Shown here: positions 44,415-54,096 of the stretch, in pieces | Layout of the letters: every line of letters begins with the position of its first letter | Numbering within the stretch: position 1 is the stretch's first letter | Source: a bacterium | GTDB lineage: Bacteria > Planctomycetota > Planctomycetia > Planctomycetales > Planctomycetaceae | Assembly (NCBI GenBank): GCA_016124895.1 | Contig: WGMU01000058.1 | Location: forward strand, 1 to 64,000 | DNA length: 64,000 nt | Direction: 5' to 3' | Notes under the pieces: model-generated | Database searches by the model: none | Told to the model about the DNA's origin: nothing | What the model saw: only the letters and a program-made list of their open reading frames with translations | Translations under genes and position numbers: made by a program

Positions 44415-47400
44415 TCAGTTTGAGGCTGGCGTTTCAAGCAGTGATTCGCCTTCGTGTCGCAGCCTCAGCAGTTCGAGATTTCCAGGCTGCTGCGCGTCCA
44501 TGACGGCGATGCCCTGCGTCAGATGCTGGCGGGCATCCTCGCGATTACCACGCTGTGCTTCGGCCAGTGCGAGCACGAATTCATCCGCGGCGTTCTCCCG
44601 CTGTCGGAAGCTCTTCGCCACGGTGACGCAGCGGACGCACTCGGGCAGATCGTTGTTCCGCAGGGCCGCCAGCGCCCGCAGGTTCCAGTACCGGCTGTTG
44701 CGCGGTGCGGCGTCGGTCGCCTGAGTGCAGCGTTCAAACGCTCCAGCCGCATCCTGAAACGCGGTCACCGGACAATGCACGAGCAGAAACGCGAGATCGT
44801 GAAGCCGTTCGGGTGAAACCGAATCCTTGACCAGCCGGCTCCATTCCGCGAATGCACGGGCAAACTGCTTTGTTTCCGGATCTGGCTCGCCGATTTCGTG
44901 CAGCAGCATTCCGTAATGAAAGCTCGACCAGGCCAGCGCATTACGTGCGTCGTCGTCGGTGTTGTCACGAGTGAGTAACTGATCGAGAACCAGCAGAGAT
45001 TTGTTGAACGCCTCCGCAGCTTCGGAGTGGCGACCGGTTTTGTGCAGCGTTCGCCCCAGACTCGTCAGACTGATGCCCAGGCGACGCTGGTATTCCGGCA
45101 TGTCCGGAACCTCTCCGGCCAGTCGGTCGAACAGCGCGATCGAATTCTCGAACAACTGAATCGCCGAGTCGTCTTCATTCAGATCTCTCAGGATCATGCC
45201 GAGAGTCGACGAGCACGTGGCGTGCGCGTTGAGGTACGTGTCGGCGTCCGGAAACCGGGTCAGCAGTGCGGTCAGCCGTTCGAGCGCCTCCATGCCATAG
45301 GGTCGTGCATCGAACCCTGCCCCCTGCTGGAGCAGAATCTGCGCAATATTGATCTGTGTGACCGCGGCGTTCCGCTGGTAATCGGGAATTCCCGGCCGAG
45401 CATCACTCAGCAACTCAAAGTCTTCGAGAGCCGATTGATTCTGCTCGAGTGCTTCATTCGACTGACCGAGTTCTCCCAGCGCATTCGCCAGTGCGACTTT
45501 GCTGCCGGCCAGTCCTTCAAAATAGCGCGGGTTGTCGCGGTGCCGCAGCGTCAGGTCGCTGTATTCAAGGCGTGCCTGTTTGAGCGCCGTAACGGCAGCC
45601 TCTGCATCGCCGAACTGAAGCTCGATGGTGCCTGCAATGTCATCAGCGGCGGCCAGTCGGAAACGGTATTCGTCGAGATCCTTCTCGGCGACCAGAGCAT
45701 CGAGCTGACTGCGGGCGCGTGTCAGGAGATTACGGGCCTGGTCTTCATCCCTGAGCCGAGCCGCGACGCGCGCCCGATTGAGCAGTAACGTGGCGAGTGC
45801 ATCGCGCGCCTGCGCCTGCGGACTGTCACTTGTGACCAGCGGCAGCAGCAGCGTTTCGGCCCGATTGAACAACCGCGTCGCTGCGTCGCTTTCCCGGCGA
45901 GTCTCGTTCAAGGCGGAGAGCCGGCCGCAACTGATGGCCTGCTGGATCACGTATTCGGGCTCGTCTGGAACCTGCTTCGTGAGTGCTTCAAATGTTTCAA
46001 TCGCTCTGGCGTAAGCGGCGGCGGCTTCGTCTGACTGCTTCAGCGTCATCCGCACATCGCCCAGCCGATACCACGCGATGCCGGCTTCGGCGCGAATCTC
46101 TGGAACATCGCTTTTCTCGGCCGCAAATCGCTCATAGTCAGAGGCGGCTTCCTGCAGAAGCTGTTCTCGAACCGGGCCGGCGGCGGGGAAGTATTCGAGT
46201 ACGGAGCTGAAGCCGGTCAGTGATTTGTCGACCGCATCCCGTGCCTGCTGAAAATGCTGGAGCGCTTCGCTGCGGGCCGCTTCGGCCGCTTCGCGTGCCT
46301 CACGCTCAGCAACGTACGCCAGATTCGCTCCCGCCCTCGCTGTTGCTTCGTCACGCCGGGCAGACTCAATCCAGATTCCGGCGACGGTACTGACAATCGC
46401 GATCAGAATCAGCGAAGTGGAAATCGCCTGCGCCCAGGTACGGTGTCGACGCAGCCAGCGCAGTGCCTTCACGGAAAACGGCTCAGAGAAGCAACTGACC
46501 GGCTCGTCGGCCATCCAGCGTCGAACGTCATCGGCCAGTGCCGTCGCCGTCAGGTAACGGTTCTCGGGTTTGAGTGCCAGGGCTTTGCGACAGATCGCGT
46601 TCAGCGGTCTGGGGACCCAGCCTTCCAGATCGCGCGGTTCGGGGATTTCACCGCTGCCGATGCTCATGAGCATGGCGTTCGTTCCGCGATGCGTTGATCC
46701 GTCCTTGCGGCGGCTGTTCGGTGCCACTCCGGCCAGGATGGCAAACAGGATTCCTCCGAGTCCGTAAATGTCGGTGGCGATTCCCATGCGCGAACGTTCG
46801 CCCAGCGCCTGCTCCGGAGCCATGTACGCGGGCGTGCCGATAATCTGCCCGTCCCTGGTCATCATCTGCTGTTCGGGGTCGGCCGATTCGACATTGGCGA
46901 GCGCGACGTCGTCTGCATGCTCACCCAGAAAGGTTGCCAGTCCCCAGTCCAGAACGATGACCTCGCCGAATTCTCCCATCATCACGTTGGATGGTTTCAG
47001 ATCGCGGTGCATGACTCCGTGATCGTGCGCGTAGGCGAGCGCATTGCAGACTCCGACAAAGCAGTCGAGCAACTGCCGCAGCGCCATCCAGTTGATGCCG
47101 CTCTCCAGCCGATCCTGATGAAACCGCTTGATGTAGCGTGCCAGCGTTTCGTCCTTCACGAAACGCATTGTGTAAAACGGCTCGCCGTCCTCGGGTCGGT
47201 GCCCGAGTTCGTACACCGGGATGATATTCGGGTGCTCGAGCAGCCCGGTGATCTGAGCTTCGCGAACCAGCCGCTTCGTTCCTTCCGGCGAGCCTTTTCC
47301 AGGGATGTTTTCCTTCAGCGCGACTTCGCGTTTGAGTAACGGGTCGCGGGCCAGCCAGACCTGCCCGAGACCGCCTGCTCCCTCAACTCGCGTCAGCAGA

Positions 47401-47930
47401 TAACGTGTACGCGTTCCCTGCGGACGCACCTCCCGCTGGCGCTGGATTGTCTCATCCGATTCCCCTCTGTCCGGATCCTTTCCGTATTGAGCCGTGTGGT
47501 CGAAGTCCGCTTGCGGCTCGGACGTGAGATAGGTCACGTCCAGATTCAGAGGGACGGATTCAGCGGAAGGGGCGACAGCTCCAGACACTGCTGACGCCGA
47601 ACTCGCGCCAGCCGGTGGGGGCTCTGTCTGGAGATATTCGCCGAGCACTTCATGCACTACGGCTTTGCAATCCGGCGAGACGTCGTCGTCGTGTGCCACC
47701 AGCTCCTGCAGTGCAGCGCGAAGCTGGCCGTCCGACTCAGCGACCTTGCTGTCGACCTGCGCGATCACGTCGTTCAGCGTCTGAGTGCCCACCCAGGATT
47801 CAAGCAGCTCGTCGATCTCGGCCTGTGGTTCGACGAGGAGAACTCTGGCCACCTGACGGAACCGCTCGATCGACAGCAGTTTGCAACGAAACGCTGTCAC
47901 GGCGATCAGAAGGTTGCGGACCTGCGACAT
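44415..47930 (-). CDS. Hanks-type Ser/Thr protein kinase with TPR repeats
   Basis: 1171 residues. Kinase domain at about 177-470: glycine loop EGAGGLGQVW, Lys206 in VALKENI, HRDLKPSNV (308-316) and DWG (328-330, in place of DFG), then GTPAYMAPEQ (365-374). One membrane helix at about 500-520 follows, then a long TPR-rich region probably in the periplasm. The N-terminal 100 residues contain a helical domain seen before kinase domains in planctomycetes. Catalytic residues are present, so it should be active; DWG is a common variant in this phylum. Target unknown. Upstream promoter region 47931-48126 shows nothing notable. Confidence 0.9.
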   Translation of the reverse strand: MSQVRNLLIAVTAFRCKLLSIERFRQVARVLLVEPQAEIDELLESWVGTQTLNDVIAQVDSKVAESDGQLRAALQELVAHDDDVSPDCKAVVHEVLGEYLQTEPPPAGASSASAVSGAVAPSAESVPLNLDVTYLTSEPQADFDHTAQYGKDPDRGESDETIQRQREVRPQGTRTRYLLTRVEGAGGLGQVWLARDPLLKREVALKENIPGKGSPEGTKRLVREAQITGLLEHPNIIPVYELGHRPEDGEPFYTMRFVKDETLARYIKRFHQDRLESGINWMALRQLLDCFVGVCNALAYAHDHGVMHRDLKPSNVMMGEFGEVIVLDWGLATFLGEHADDVALANVESADPEQQMMTRDGQIIGTPAYMAPEQALGERSRMGIATDIYGLGGILFAILAGVAPNSRRKDGSTHRGTNAMLMSIGSGEIPEPRDLEGWVPRPLNAICRKALALKPENRYLTATALADDVRRWMADEPVSCFSEPFSVKALRWLRRHRTWAQAISTSLILIAIVSTVAGIWIESARRDEATARAGANLAYVAEREAREAAEAARSEALQHFQQARDAVDKSLTGFSSVLEYFPAAGPVREQLLQEAASDYERFAAEKSDVPEIRAEAGIAWYRLGDVRMTLKQSDEAAAAYARAIETFEALTKQVPDEPEYVIQQAISCGRLSALNETRRESDAATRLFNRAETLLLPLVTSDSPQAQARDALATLLLNRARVAARLRDEDQARNLLTRARSQLDALVAEKDLDEYRFRLAAADDIAGTIELQFGDAEAAVTALKQARLEYSDLTLRHRDNPRYFEGLAGSKVALANALGELGQSNEALEQNQSALEDFELLSDARPGIPDYQRNAAVTQINIAQILLQQGAGFDARPYGMEALERLTALLTRFPDADTYLNAHATCSSTLGMILRDLNEDDSAIQLFENSIALFDRLAGEVPDMPEYQRRLGISLTSLGRTLHKTGRHSEAAEAFNKSLLVLDQLLTRDNTDDDARNALAWSSFHYGMLLHEIGEPDPETKQFARAFAEWSRLVKDSVSPERLHDLAFLLVHCPVTAFQDAAGAFERCTQATDAAPRNSRYWNLRALAALRNNDLPECVRCVTVAKSFRQRENAADEFVLALAEAQRGNREDARQHLTQGIAVMDAQQPGNLELLRLRHEGESLLETPASN

Positions 47931-48126
47931 CGTAGCTCTCGGTCACCAACGAAAACGGGTATCACTGCTGTGGCACAGTGTACGGTGCTGCGTCGAATGG
48001 TGCTCTGCGACAGGCCACGCTCACGGGTCGCATGGCCACTGGTCGTTGACTGAATCCGGCGAGAGCGCGTCCGGGTGTTGAGTGCTGGCCAGGCAGGGGC
48101 CGACTCATGCTGCAGCCGAAGCTTTT

Positions 48127-50268
48127 TCATGGGCCAGATGGCGGCGGAGTCACCGTCAGTAAGATCGGGTTCGAGGCATAGTTGGTTGTGATCGAAAACG
48201 TGATCGACACGCGGGCGAGGACGGCGATCGGCAGCTTCTCGACAGCGAGGGCCTTGTCACTTGCTTCGAGGACGACGGTGCCTGCGAGTGTTTTACCGGC
48301 CAGCCGCAGTTTGCTTGCCTTGCCGACCGTCACGCCCGGCGGAAGCTGCTCACCGAACTTTGTCGTGAAATAGTCGAAGCTCATCGCCAGCGTGACCGGG
48401 TCGGTGAAACCTTCCTGACGCTCAATGCGGACGTTGATCTCAGCCTTGTCGCCAGGCTTCAAAGTGACCTCGCGCGGTTCCGCTTCGACCTTCAGTAGAT
48501 CGAGCGGCTTTGTCACGCCGACGAGCTGTGTGCTGATGGGCCAGCGAGCCTGACCGCCGCCGCTGCCCTGCTGCTCACACGTGACGCGGCCGTAATGGAC
48601 GACGCTGCGGTCGCTGCCGTCGTTCCGTTGGATCGTTGCCCGCCCGCTGGTGCGGACCAGAGCGGCGTCGATCTTCGCATCGTCGGCTGCCGACAGAATG
48701 ATGCCACAGTGTGTCATGCCGGGCGGGACCGTTACCGGCTCAGCAGTGACGCCCGGTGGCAGATTCTCAACAAAGATCTCAACCGGGCCGTCATAGCCAT
48801 TGAGGCGGTTGACCTTCGCAAACCAGATCATGTGAGTACCGGGTGCAATCTGCGCGTAGTAGTACTCGCCAGTGACCTCAAAATCAGGCTCACCGCGTTT
48901 CATGCTCAAGTGATACAGAAACCGCTCGCCGCCGCGACCGTGCAGATCGCGAATCGTCACGTAAAACGTACCGTCACTCGGCGCCTTCCAGTGCAGCTTC
49001 GGATCTTTGGTCTGCGGCCCGTCGTCCGATTCAACCGCCAGCTTCCCGTCGGCATGAAAGATTTCGAGCACGGGATCGGTCGGCAGCCCGAGCTGATGCG
49101 CGGTCACTTCAAACTCAAACCACTGATCTTTCTGAGCGACGAATGAAAATACGCGAGTCGCATCTTCCTGCTCGAACCGGCCGCTGATTCCAATCGGCAG
49201 TTCGACCGGCAGTGCGTGTTCGATCGAATCGTATTCAGCGGTGCCAGCAATCTGCGGCGCGTCGCTGACGAGCACTTCAACCGGATTCGTGTCTCCACTG
49301 GCGAGCTTCAAACGCTGGCGGCGAATGCCCGGCGTCTCGTCGGCGGTAGCCGTCAGTTCGGTCGCCGACGATTCTCCGAGCATTGCTCCAATCGCAATGG
49401 CGGGTGTCGTCGACCCACGCTGCACGGCCAGCGGGAAAACCGCGTGAGCGTGCGTCTGACTGGCGACTTCGAGGCAGTAGGCGTACCGGCCACTGCCGGC
49501 GTAACGAGCGTCGCGGACTTCGATGCAGTACGTACCGTCCTCGGGGAGTTCAGCCGACAGAAACGGATCACCGCCGATGAAGTTATCGTTCTGCGCAATG
49601 ACCTGGCCGTTCGGGCCATACAGCGTCAGCAGCCCGTCCATCAGATAGATCAGCGGCCCGCGGACCACCATTCCGTGAATTCCCTCAGTGACGCGCTGCG
49701 CGTACAGGTCGGCCGTGATCTGCTGCCCGCGTTTGCCCTCGAACGAGTAGAAGTCGACGTCTTCCGCCTTCTCGACACGCCCGCAGATCGCGGCCGGCAG
49801 AGTGACGGGCATCGCTGAAGTGCGGTCATCGTTAGCCTGTTTTTCGTTCTCACGCACGACCGGGAAGTCAGTCACCAGCAGATGCGAGACGCTCGACACC
49901 GCCTGCTTCGTTGCGACACGCAGTTCACGCACGCCAGGCAGCGCATCGGCGGACGCCGTCACGTCGAATCGGAACGGCGTGCCGTCCGAGCCGCGTCCGT
50001 TCCGCGGCGCTTCCTTCGGCTCGGTTTCGGCAAACGTCATCGTCACGCCGGGCCGGTTGAAAAACGTGGCGTAGGTTTCGTCGAGCGTGAAGTTCGACCG
50101 CAGTGTCATCTCCTGCGAGGTGCCACGCTGAATCGCGACCGGTTCAACAATCGTGACCTGTCGAAAGCCGATTTTCGTCTCGGCTGAAGTTGATCCGGCA
50201 ACGCCGAGCGACAGCAGACAAACGGCAACGGTCAGACGAACGGAGCAGATCGAACAACGCTGGCTCAT
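48127..50268 (-). CDS. Secreted protein with PPC-type (pre-peptidase C-terminal) domains
   Basis: 713 residues with a signal peptide (VAVCLLSLGVAGSTSAE). Beta-rich throughout. Two PPC-like segments can be seen: RVEKAEDVDFYSFEGKRGQQ with LPEDGTYCIEVRDARYAGSG (about 165-260), and QKDQWFEFEVTAHQLG with FYVTIRDLHGRGGERFLYHL (about 370-450). A later region (about 590-700) resembles immunoglobulin-like folds. No peptidase or hydrolase domain is present. Members are abundant in planctomycetes and thought to bind surface or matrix material; nothing more specific is supported. It is divergent from the RNase HII-like gene. Confidence 0.8.
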   Translation of the reverse strand: MSQRCSICSVRLTVAVCLLSLGVAGSTSAETKIGFRQVTIVEPVAIQRGTSQEMTLRSNFTLDETYATFFNRPGVTMTFAETEPKEAPRNGRGSDGTPFRFDVTASADALPGVRELRVATKQAVSSVSHLLVTDFPVVRENEKQANDDRTSAMPVTLPAAICGRVEKAEDVDFYSFEGKRGQQITADLYAQRVTEGIHGMVVRGPLIYLMDGLLTLYGPNGQVIAQNDNFIGGDPFLSAELPEDGTYCIEVRDARYAGSGRYAYCLEVASQTHAHAVFPLAVQRGSTTPAIAIGAMLGESSATELTATADETPGIRRQRLKLASGDTNPVEVLVSDAPQIAGTAEYDSIEHALPVELPIGISGRFEQEDATRVFSFVAQKDQWFEFEVTAHQLGLPTDPVLEIFHADGKLAVESDDGPQTKDPKLHWKAPSDGTFYVTIRDLHGRGGERFLYHLSMKRGEPDFEVTGEYYYAQIAPGTHMIWFAKVNRLNGYDGPVEIFVENLPPGVTAEPVTVPPGMTHCGIILSAADDAKIDAALVRTSGRATIQRNDGSDRSVVHYGRVTCEQQGSGGGQARWPISTQLVGVTKPLDLLKVEAEPREVTLKPGDKAEINVRIERQEGFTDPVTLAMSFDYFTTKFGEQLPPGVTVGKASKLRLAGKTLAGTVVLEASDKALAVEKLPIAVLARVSITFSITTNYASNPILLTVTPPPSGP

Positions 50269-50548
50269 GGAAGGTTCCTCGTTCGCGTGGAGCGAAACGG
50301 CTGGCGATCGACGGTACGCGACGGGTTTCTGTCGTCGCGGCAGGACCGATTAAACTGCAACTCCTGCCGCCGATGCCAGTCAGTGAGGACAGAGGCTGCC
50401 AGACTGCGCGACAGACATTCTGTCGGTCGGATTGGCTGCGGATCGTGTCCGCAATAACTTCCCGGTCAGGAATAACCAGATCGATGCCCCGTGATTCGAG
50501 CAGCCGTTGACGCCTGCCTCACGGGCAATTCTCAGGAACGGACGTCGC

Positions 50549-51520
50549 ATGGGAATCGTGATTGGCATGGACGAAGCCGGGTACGGGCCGAATCTCGGTC
50601 CGCTGGTGATTACCGCGGCAGTCTGGCAGATGCCGGGCGATCCGCGTGACTTCGACTTCTGGTCGTCGCTTGGCGAGGTCGTCTCTCAACCGCGTCCAAA
50701 GAGAGGCGACGAACGGCTGCACGTTGCGGACTCGAAACAGGTCCACTCGCCGACGCGAGGACTGCGCGACCTGGAACGTTCGATCCGTCCGCTGATGAGT
50801 CTCGTCAACGCGCCGCTGGCTTCGTTTCAGAGTCTGGCGCACTGGCTGATCGGGCTTGACGCAAGCGACCTTCTGACGAGCCCGTTGGCGCTGCACAACG
50901 AGCCTTGGTTTGCTGACGGAGATCTCGGCCTCCCGACGTCAGTGGCTGACGACGAAACGGCGACGACGCGCAAACGACTGGCAGACATTGCCAGCTCGGC
51001 CGACCTGCAGTTCGTGACGGCTCGCAGCGAGATCGTTCTCACGCAGCGATTCAACCAGTTGACGGAACAGTACGACAGCAAGGGCGTTGCTCTGTCGAAG
51101 ACGACGCTGGGACTGCTTGGTCGTGTCTGGGACCCGGATTCAGACGAGCCGACACTGATCATCGGCGACAAGCACGGCGGCCGGAATCGTTACGACGACC
51201 TGATCGACGAACGGCTCGACGGCCAGATGATCTTCCGTCTGCGCGAAAGCCGCGAAAAAAGCAGCTACCGGGTCGGAACGTCGGAACTGCATTTTCAGAC
51301 CGGCGCCGAGTCGCACTTTCCAGTCGCCGTCGCGTCGATGATCTGCAAGTATGTCCGCGAACTCGCCATGGAGCAGTTCAACACCTTCTGGCAGCAGCAC
51401 GTGCCGGGACTCAAGCCGACGAAGGGGTATCCGACCGATGCGAAACGGTTTCGAGCGGACATCGCCGCGGCGCAGCAGCGACTCGGCATCCCGGACGAAG
51501 TCCTGTGGCGAAGCCGGTAG
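50549..51520 (+). CDS. Divergent RNase HII-like protein
   Basis: ATG at 50549 with AGGAA upstream gives 323 residues. The start GIVIGMDEAGYGPNLGPLV resembles the RNase HII start (DEAGRGP...GP), with Asp8 and Glu9 in the catalytic places. HVADSKQVHS, LIIGDKHGGRNRYD and AVASMICKYVRELAME line up with the later RNase HII blocks (DSK, the fourth Asp, and the AS...AKV.R helix). It is longer than RNase HII (about 200 residues) by inserts around residues 60-120. It may be a planctomycete-specific relative that handles RNA/DNA hybrids; activity is unproven. Not the ordinary rnhB, because Arg in DEAGRGP is Tyr here. Confidence 0.65.
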   Translation: MGIVIGMDEAGYGPNLGPLVITAAVWQMPGDPRDFDFWSSLGEVVSQPRPKRGDERLHVADSKQVHSPTRGLRDLERSIRPLMSLVNAPLASFQSLAHWLIGLDASDLLTSPLALHNEPWFADGDLGLPTSVADDETATTRKRLADIASSADLQFVTARSEIVLTQRFNQLTEQYDSKGVALSKTTLGLLGRVWDPDSDEPTLIIGDKHGGRNRYDDLIDERLDGQMIFRLRESREKSSYRVGTSELHFQTGAESHFPVAVASMICKYVRELAMEQFNTFWQQHVPGLKPTKGYPTDAKRFRADIAAAQQRLGIPDEVLWRSR

Positions 51521-51546
51521 GCGTCGCTGTGTGGGGCCGGCCAGCG

Positions 51547-51933
51547 TCAGATCATCGGCTCGGCCCGCTTTACAAGCTGCAGCGTGAAGCCCCACGGGTC
51601 GCGAACGAAGGCCATGCTGTCGCCGCCGGGCAGCGGAGTGACGCCGCCTTCGCTGGTCGCTCCGGCCGCGATCAGCTTCTGCACGTCGGCGTCGATGTCG
51701 TTTGAGATAAACGCCAGATGGACCGCCGCCGGACTGAGTTTGGGGAAGTCAAGGGCTTCGGCGTTTCGATTGCCGTAGATCTCGATCATCGTGGAACCGG
51801 ACGAGTCGATCAGAAAGTGAGCCCAGGGAGCTTCCAGCACACGGCGTTTGACCTGAAATCCCAGATGCTCGACATACCAGCGGGCCATCGCCAGCGGATC
51901 CTGAACGTTAAACGCCACATGCTCGACTCGCAC
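51547..51933 (-). CDS. VOC (glyoxalase/bleomycin resistance) family protein
   Basis: 128 residues: VEHVAFNVQDPLAMARWYVE at the start, STMIEIYGNRN in the middle and MAFVRDPWGFTLQLVKR at the end, giving the paired beta-alpha-beta-beta-beta fold. His4/Glu-type metal ligands are present (His5 region and Glu in MIEIYG). Close relatives are lactoylglutathione lyase-like or unknown. Divergent from proB across a 333-base gap containing a repeat. Confidence 0.8.
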   Translation of the reverse strand: MRVEHVAFNVQDPLAMARWYVEHLGFQVKRRVLEAPWAHFLIDSSGSTMIEIYGNRNAEALDFPKLSPAAVHLAFISNDIDADVQKLIAAGATSEGGVTPLPGGDSMAFVRDPWGFTLQLVKRAEPMI

Positions 51934-51994
51934 GATGCCAGCTCCTGTTGCTTAACAGCAGTTCAAGAATTTGTCAGTTGCACAGCTTTCCGAG

Positions 51995-52059
51995 ACTCAC
52001 GCGAAGCCGCAAAGGTCGGCAGAGAGAGCACGCCATATTCTTTGCGTTTTCGCGTGAGT
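51995..52059. repeat. Large REP-type hairpin in the 333-base VOC-proB gap
   Basis: ACTCACGCGAA (51995-52005) is complementary to TTCGCGTGAGT (52049-52059), and CGCAAAG (52008-52014) to CTTTGCG (52040-52046), with a 2-base mismatch between, 18 of 20 positions paired. Repeats of the type ACGCGAAG.CGCAAAG are widespread in intergenic DNA of planctomycetes and other phyla. The remainder of 51934-52266 shows no gene. Confidence 0.75.
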
Positions 52060-52266
52060 TCTGTCTGCCTGGTCGAAGCTCAGTCACTCTGAGAGAACCA
52101 TGCTCTGTCATTCAACCTGCGAAAGTCTCAAACGCGAACCGAACGGCCGCCGCCAGCGTCGCTCCCTACCGCATTCCGAACTCCGCATTCCCAGTTGTCT
52201 CCGATTCCGCCCGCTTCGTCCAGGGCAAGCTTTCCGCCGCCGCAGCCACTCGCTATATCGCCGCCC

Positions 52267-53400
52267 ATGCCCAGTCAGATTCGCCAGCAAGTGATTCAGT
52301 CCGCTCGGACGGTCGTGATCAAAATCGGGACCAGCGTCCTGGCCAACGATGACGACTCGCTCGACGTGTCGCGCATCGCGTCGATTGCCGAGCAGGTTTA
52401 CCGCATCCGGCAGTCCGGCCGGCAGGTCGTGGTCGTGTCGAGCGGTGCGGTCGGGGCCGGCATCGGACTGCTCGGGCTGAAAGAGCGACCGACGGACCTG
52501 CCGCATCTCCAGGCGGCGGCGGCGGCCGGGCAGGCGCATCTGATCCAGCTCTACAACGACTGTCTGGAGACGCACGGTTACCGGGCAGCTCAACTGCTGT
52601 TGACGGCGAACGATTTCCGGCATCGTGAGCGGTATCTCAACGTTCGCAACACGCTGAACACGCTGCTGGAATACCCGGTCGTTCCGATCGTCAACGAGAA
52701 CGACACCGTCAGCATCAGCGGCATTCAGTTCGGCGATAACGACGCGCTGGCGGGCATGGTCAACAACCTGTTCGACCGCTCGCTGCTGATTGTCCTGTCG
52801 GTGATCGACGGCCTGCTCGACGGCGAACCGGGCGATCCCGAGGCGAAAGTCATCCCGCTGGTCCGGCAGCTCGACGACGAACTGCTCGGTCTGGCTCGCT
52901 CGACAAAAAGCCGTCGCGGTACGGGCGGGATGCGAACGAAGCTGGCGGCCGTGCGGCGCGTCATCGAAGTTGGCGAGAACGTGATCATCGCCAACGGCCG
53001 CACGCCGGGGATTCTCGATCAGGTGCTGGCGGGCGAGGAAACCGGGACACTGTTTCTGGCTCACGACCGCAACGTCCCGGCGTGGAAACGCTGGATCGGC
53101 TACACGATCGAACCGGCGGGCAAGCTGCACGTCGACGCCGGCGCCCGTCGCGCCCTGACCGAACAGGGCCGCTCACTGCTGAGCATCGGCATCACACGCG
53201 TGGAAGGCGAATTCGACAAAGGCGAACTGGTCTCGGTCATCGCCCCCGACGGCGAAGAATTCGCCCGCGGCCTGACCAACTACAGCAACGGCCAGACCCA
53301 GCACCTCGCCGGCCAGCGCGTCTCGTCACTGGGCACCAACTCCGAAGAATTCCCCTACGACGAAGTCATCCATCGCGACAACCTCGCGGTAATCCGCTGA
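52267..53400 (+). CDS. proB: Glutamate 5-kinase
   Basis: First step of proline synthesis: ATP-dependent phosphorylation of glutamate. ATG at 52267 gives 377 residues; the 24 codons before it look non-coding. The amino acid kinase domain (about 1-260) has VVIKIGTSVLAND, VVSSGAVGAGIGLLGLKERP and PIVNENDTVS, with GTGGMRTKLAAV further on. The C-terminal PUA domain (about 275-355) has GKLHVDAGARRALTEQGRSL. Normal length for the kinase-PUA form. No proA lies beside it. Confidence 0.95.
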   Translation: MPSQIRQQVIQSARTVVIKIGTSVLANDDDSLDVSRIASIAEQVYRIRQSGRQVVVVSSGAVGAGIGLLGLKERPTDLPHLQAAAAAGQAHLIQLYNDCLETHGYRAAQLLLTANDFRHRERYLNVRNTLNTLLEYPVVPIVNENDTVSISGIQFGDNDALAGMVNNLFDRSLLIVLSVIDGLLDGEPGDPEAKVIPLVRQLDDELLGLARSTKSRRGTGGMRTKLAAVRRVIEVGENVIIANGRTPGILDQVLAGEETGTLFLAHDRNVPAWKRWIGYTIEPAGKLHVDAGARRALTEQGRSLLSIGITRVEGEFDKGELVSVIAPDGEEFARGLTNYSNGQTQHLAGQRVSSLGTNSEEFPYDEVIHRDNLAVIR

Positions 53401-53428
53401 CGGCGTTCGATTGAGGTTGCACACACGT

Positions 53429-53523
53429 AGGCCGGACCGCGGAACGCAGCGACGACGTTCTTTCGTGTGTTCATTACGCAACAAACAGCCATTTTCAAGG
53501 CGACGATTCGCTTGTTCCGGCCT
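53429..53523. repeat. Spaced inverted repeat after proB (REP-like)
   Basis: AGGCCGGA (53429-53436) and TCCGGCCT (53516-53523) are complementary across about 80 bases; ACACACG and CGTGTGT between them also match. GTAGGCCGGA...-type units are a common REP motif. It sits just past the proB stop, at the entry to the insertion-rich patch. Confidence 0.5.
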
Positions 53524-53583
53524 GCTCGACTCTCCAAACATGACTGACTCGGCCCGGTGGGAACTCTCTCTCCTTTGCTAAAA

Positions 53584-53862
53584 TCACGGATCGGTACAGT
53601 CATCCTTATCGCGTACTTCGAAACTTGGGTCGCTCATAATTTGCCGAAACGCATCGCCCGAAAGCTCAATCCGCAATTCAGTGGCCTTGTCTTCGAGTTC
53701 TTGAACTTCAGATACGAGTTGTCGCCAACCGAGAATCAACTCGTCCGCTGCTGCTTCCGACTCCTCTTCACGTAGTGAGGTAAGCTGATTTCCGAGGATT
53801 TGCCGGAGTTCGCAGATTTCGTCATGCTCGCGGACGAGGCCGACAACATCAGGTCTAATCAT
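53584..53862 (-). CDS. Small hypothetical coiled-coil protein
   Basis: 92 residues, acidic, mostly helical: EHDEICELRQILGNQLTSLR and WRQLVSEVQELEDKATELRI suggest a coiled coil. No known motif. Its start overlaps the upstream partner's stop by eight bases (ATGATTAG), so the pair was one operon. Base composition is visibly more AT-rich than the surrounding genes, a hint of transfer. Together with the insertion sequences next door it looks like an accessory remnant. Confidence 0.5.
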   Translation of the reverse strand: MIRPDVVGLVREHDEICELRQILGNQLTSLREEESEAAADELILGWRQLVSEVQELEDKATELRIELSGDAFRQIMSDPSFEVRDKDDCTDP

Positions 53863-54096
53863 GAGTCATGAAATGCTTTGCGCGGACAAGTACATGCCCA
53901 ATCTGATCCGAGAGTGATGACTCACGATTCAATACCTCAGCCGTACCTGCAAGTAGAGTTGAACGGCTGAATCGACAGATGTCGCCTCTAACGGCATTCA
54001 TTTCATCTGAAAGCTCATGCCACGTTTCGGATTGGTCTTGAAGAACATTTCGTGCGTTGAGGCGATGCTGATCTAAACGTCTATATGCTGCATTTA
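53855..54096 (-). pseudogene. Hypothetical gene cut at its 5' end by the ISAzo13-family element
   Basis: The frame is open from inside the left end of the insertion (54214) to 53855, but the codons beyond 54096 are insertion sequence. The native part (about 80 residues) begins at LNAAYRRLDQHRLNARNVLQ and ends VLVRAKHFMTHD. It is helical and AT-rich, with no recognised family. Joining the flanks without the two insertions keeps the frame open for some distance, but no convincing start is found. Confidence 0.5.
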
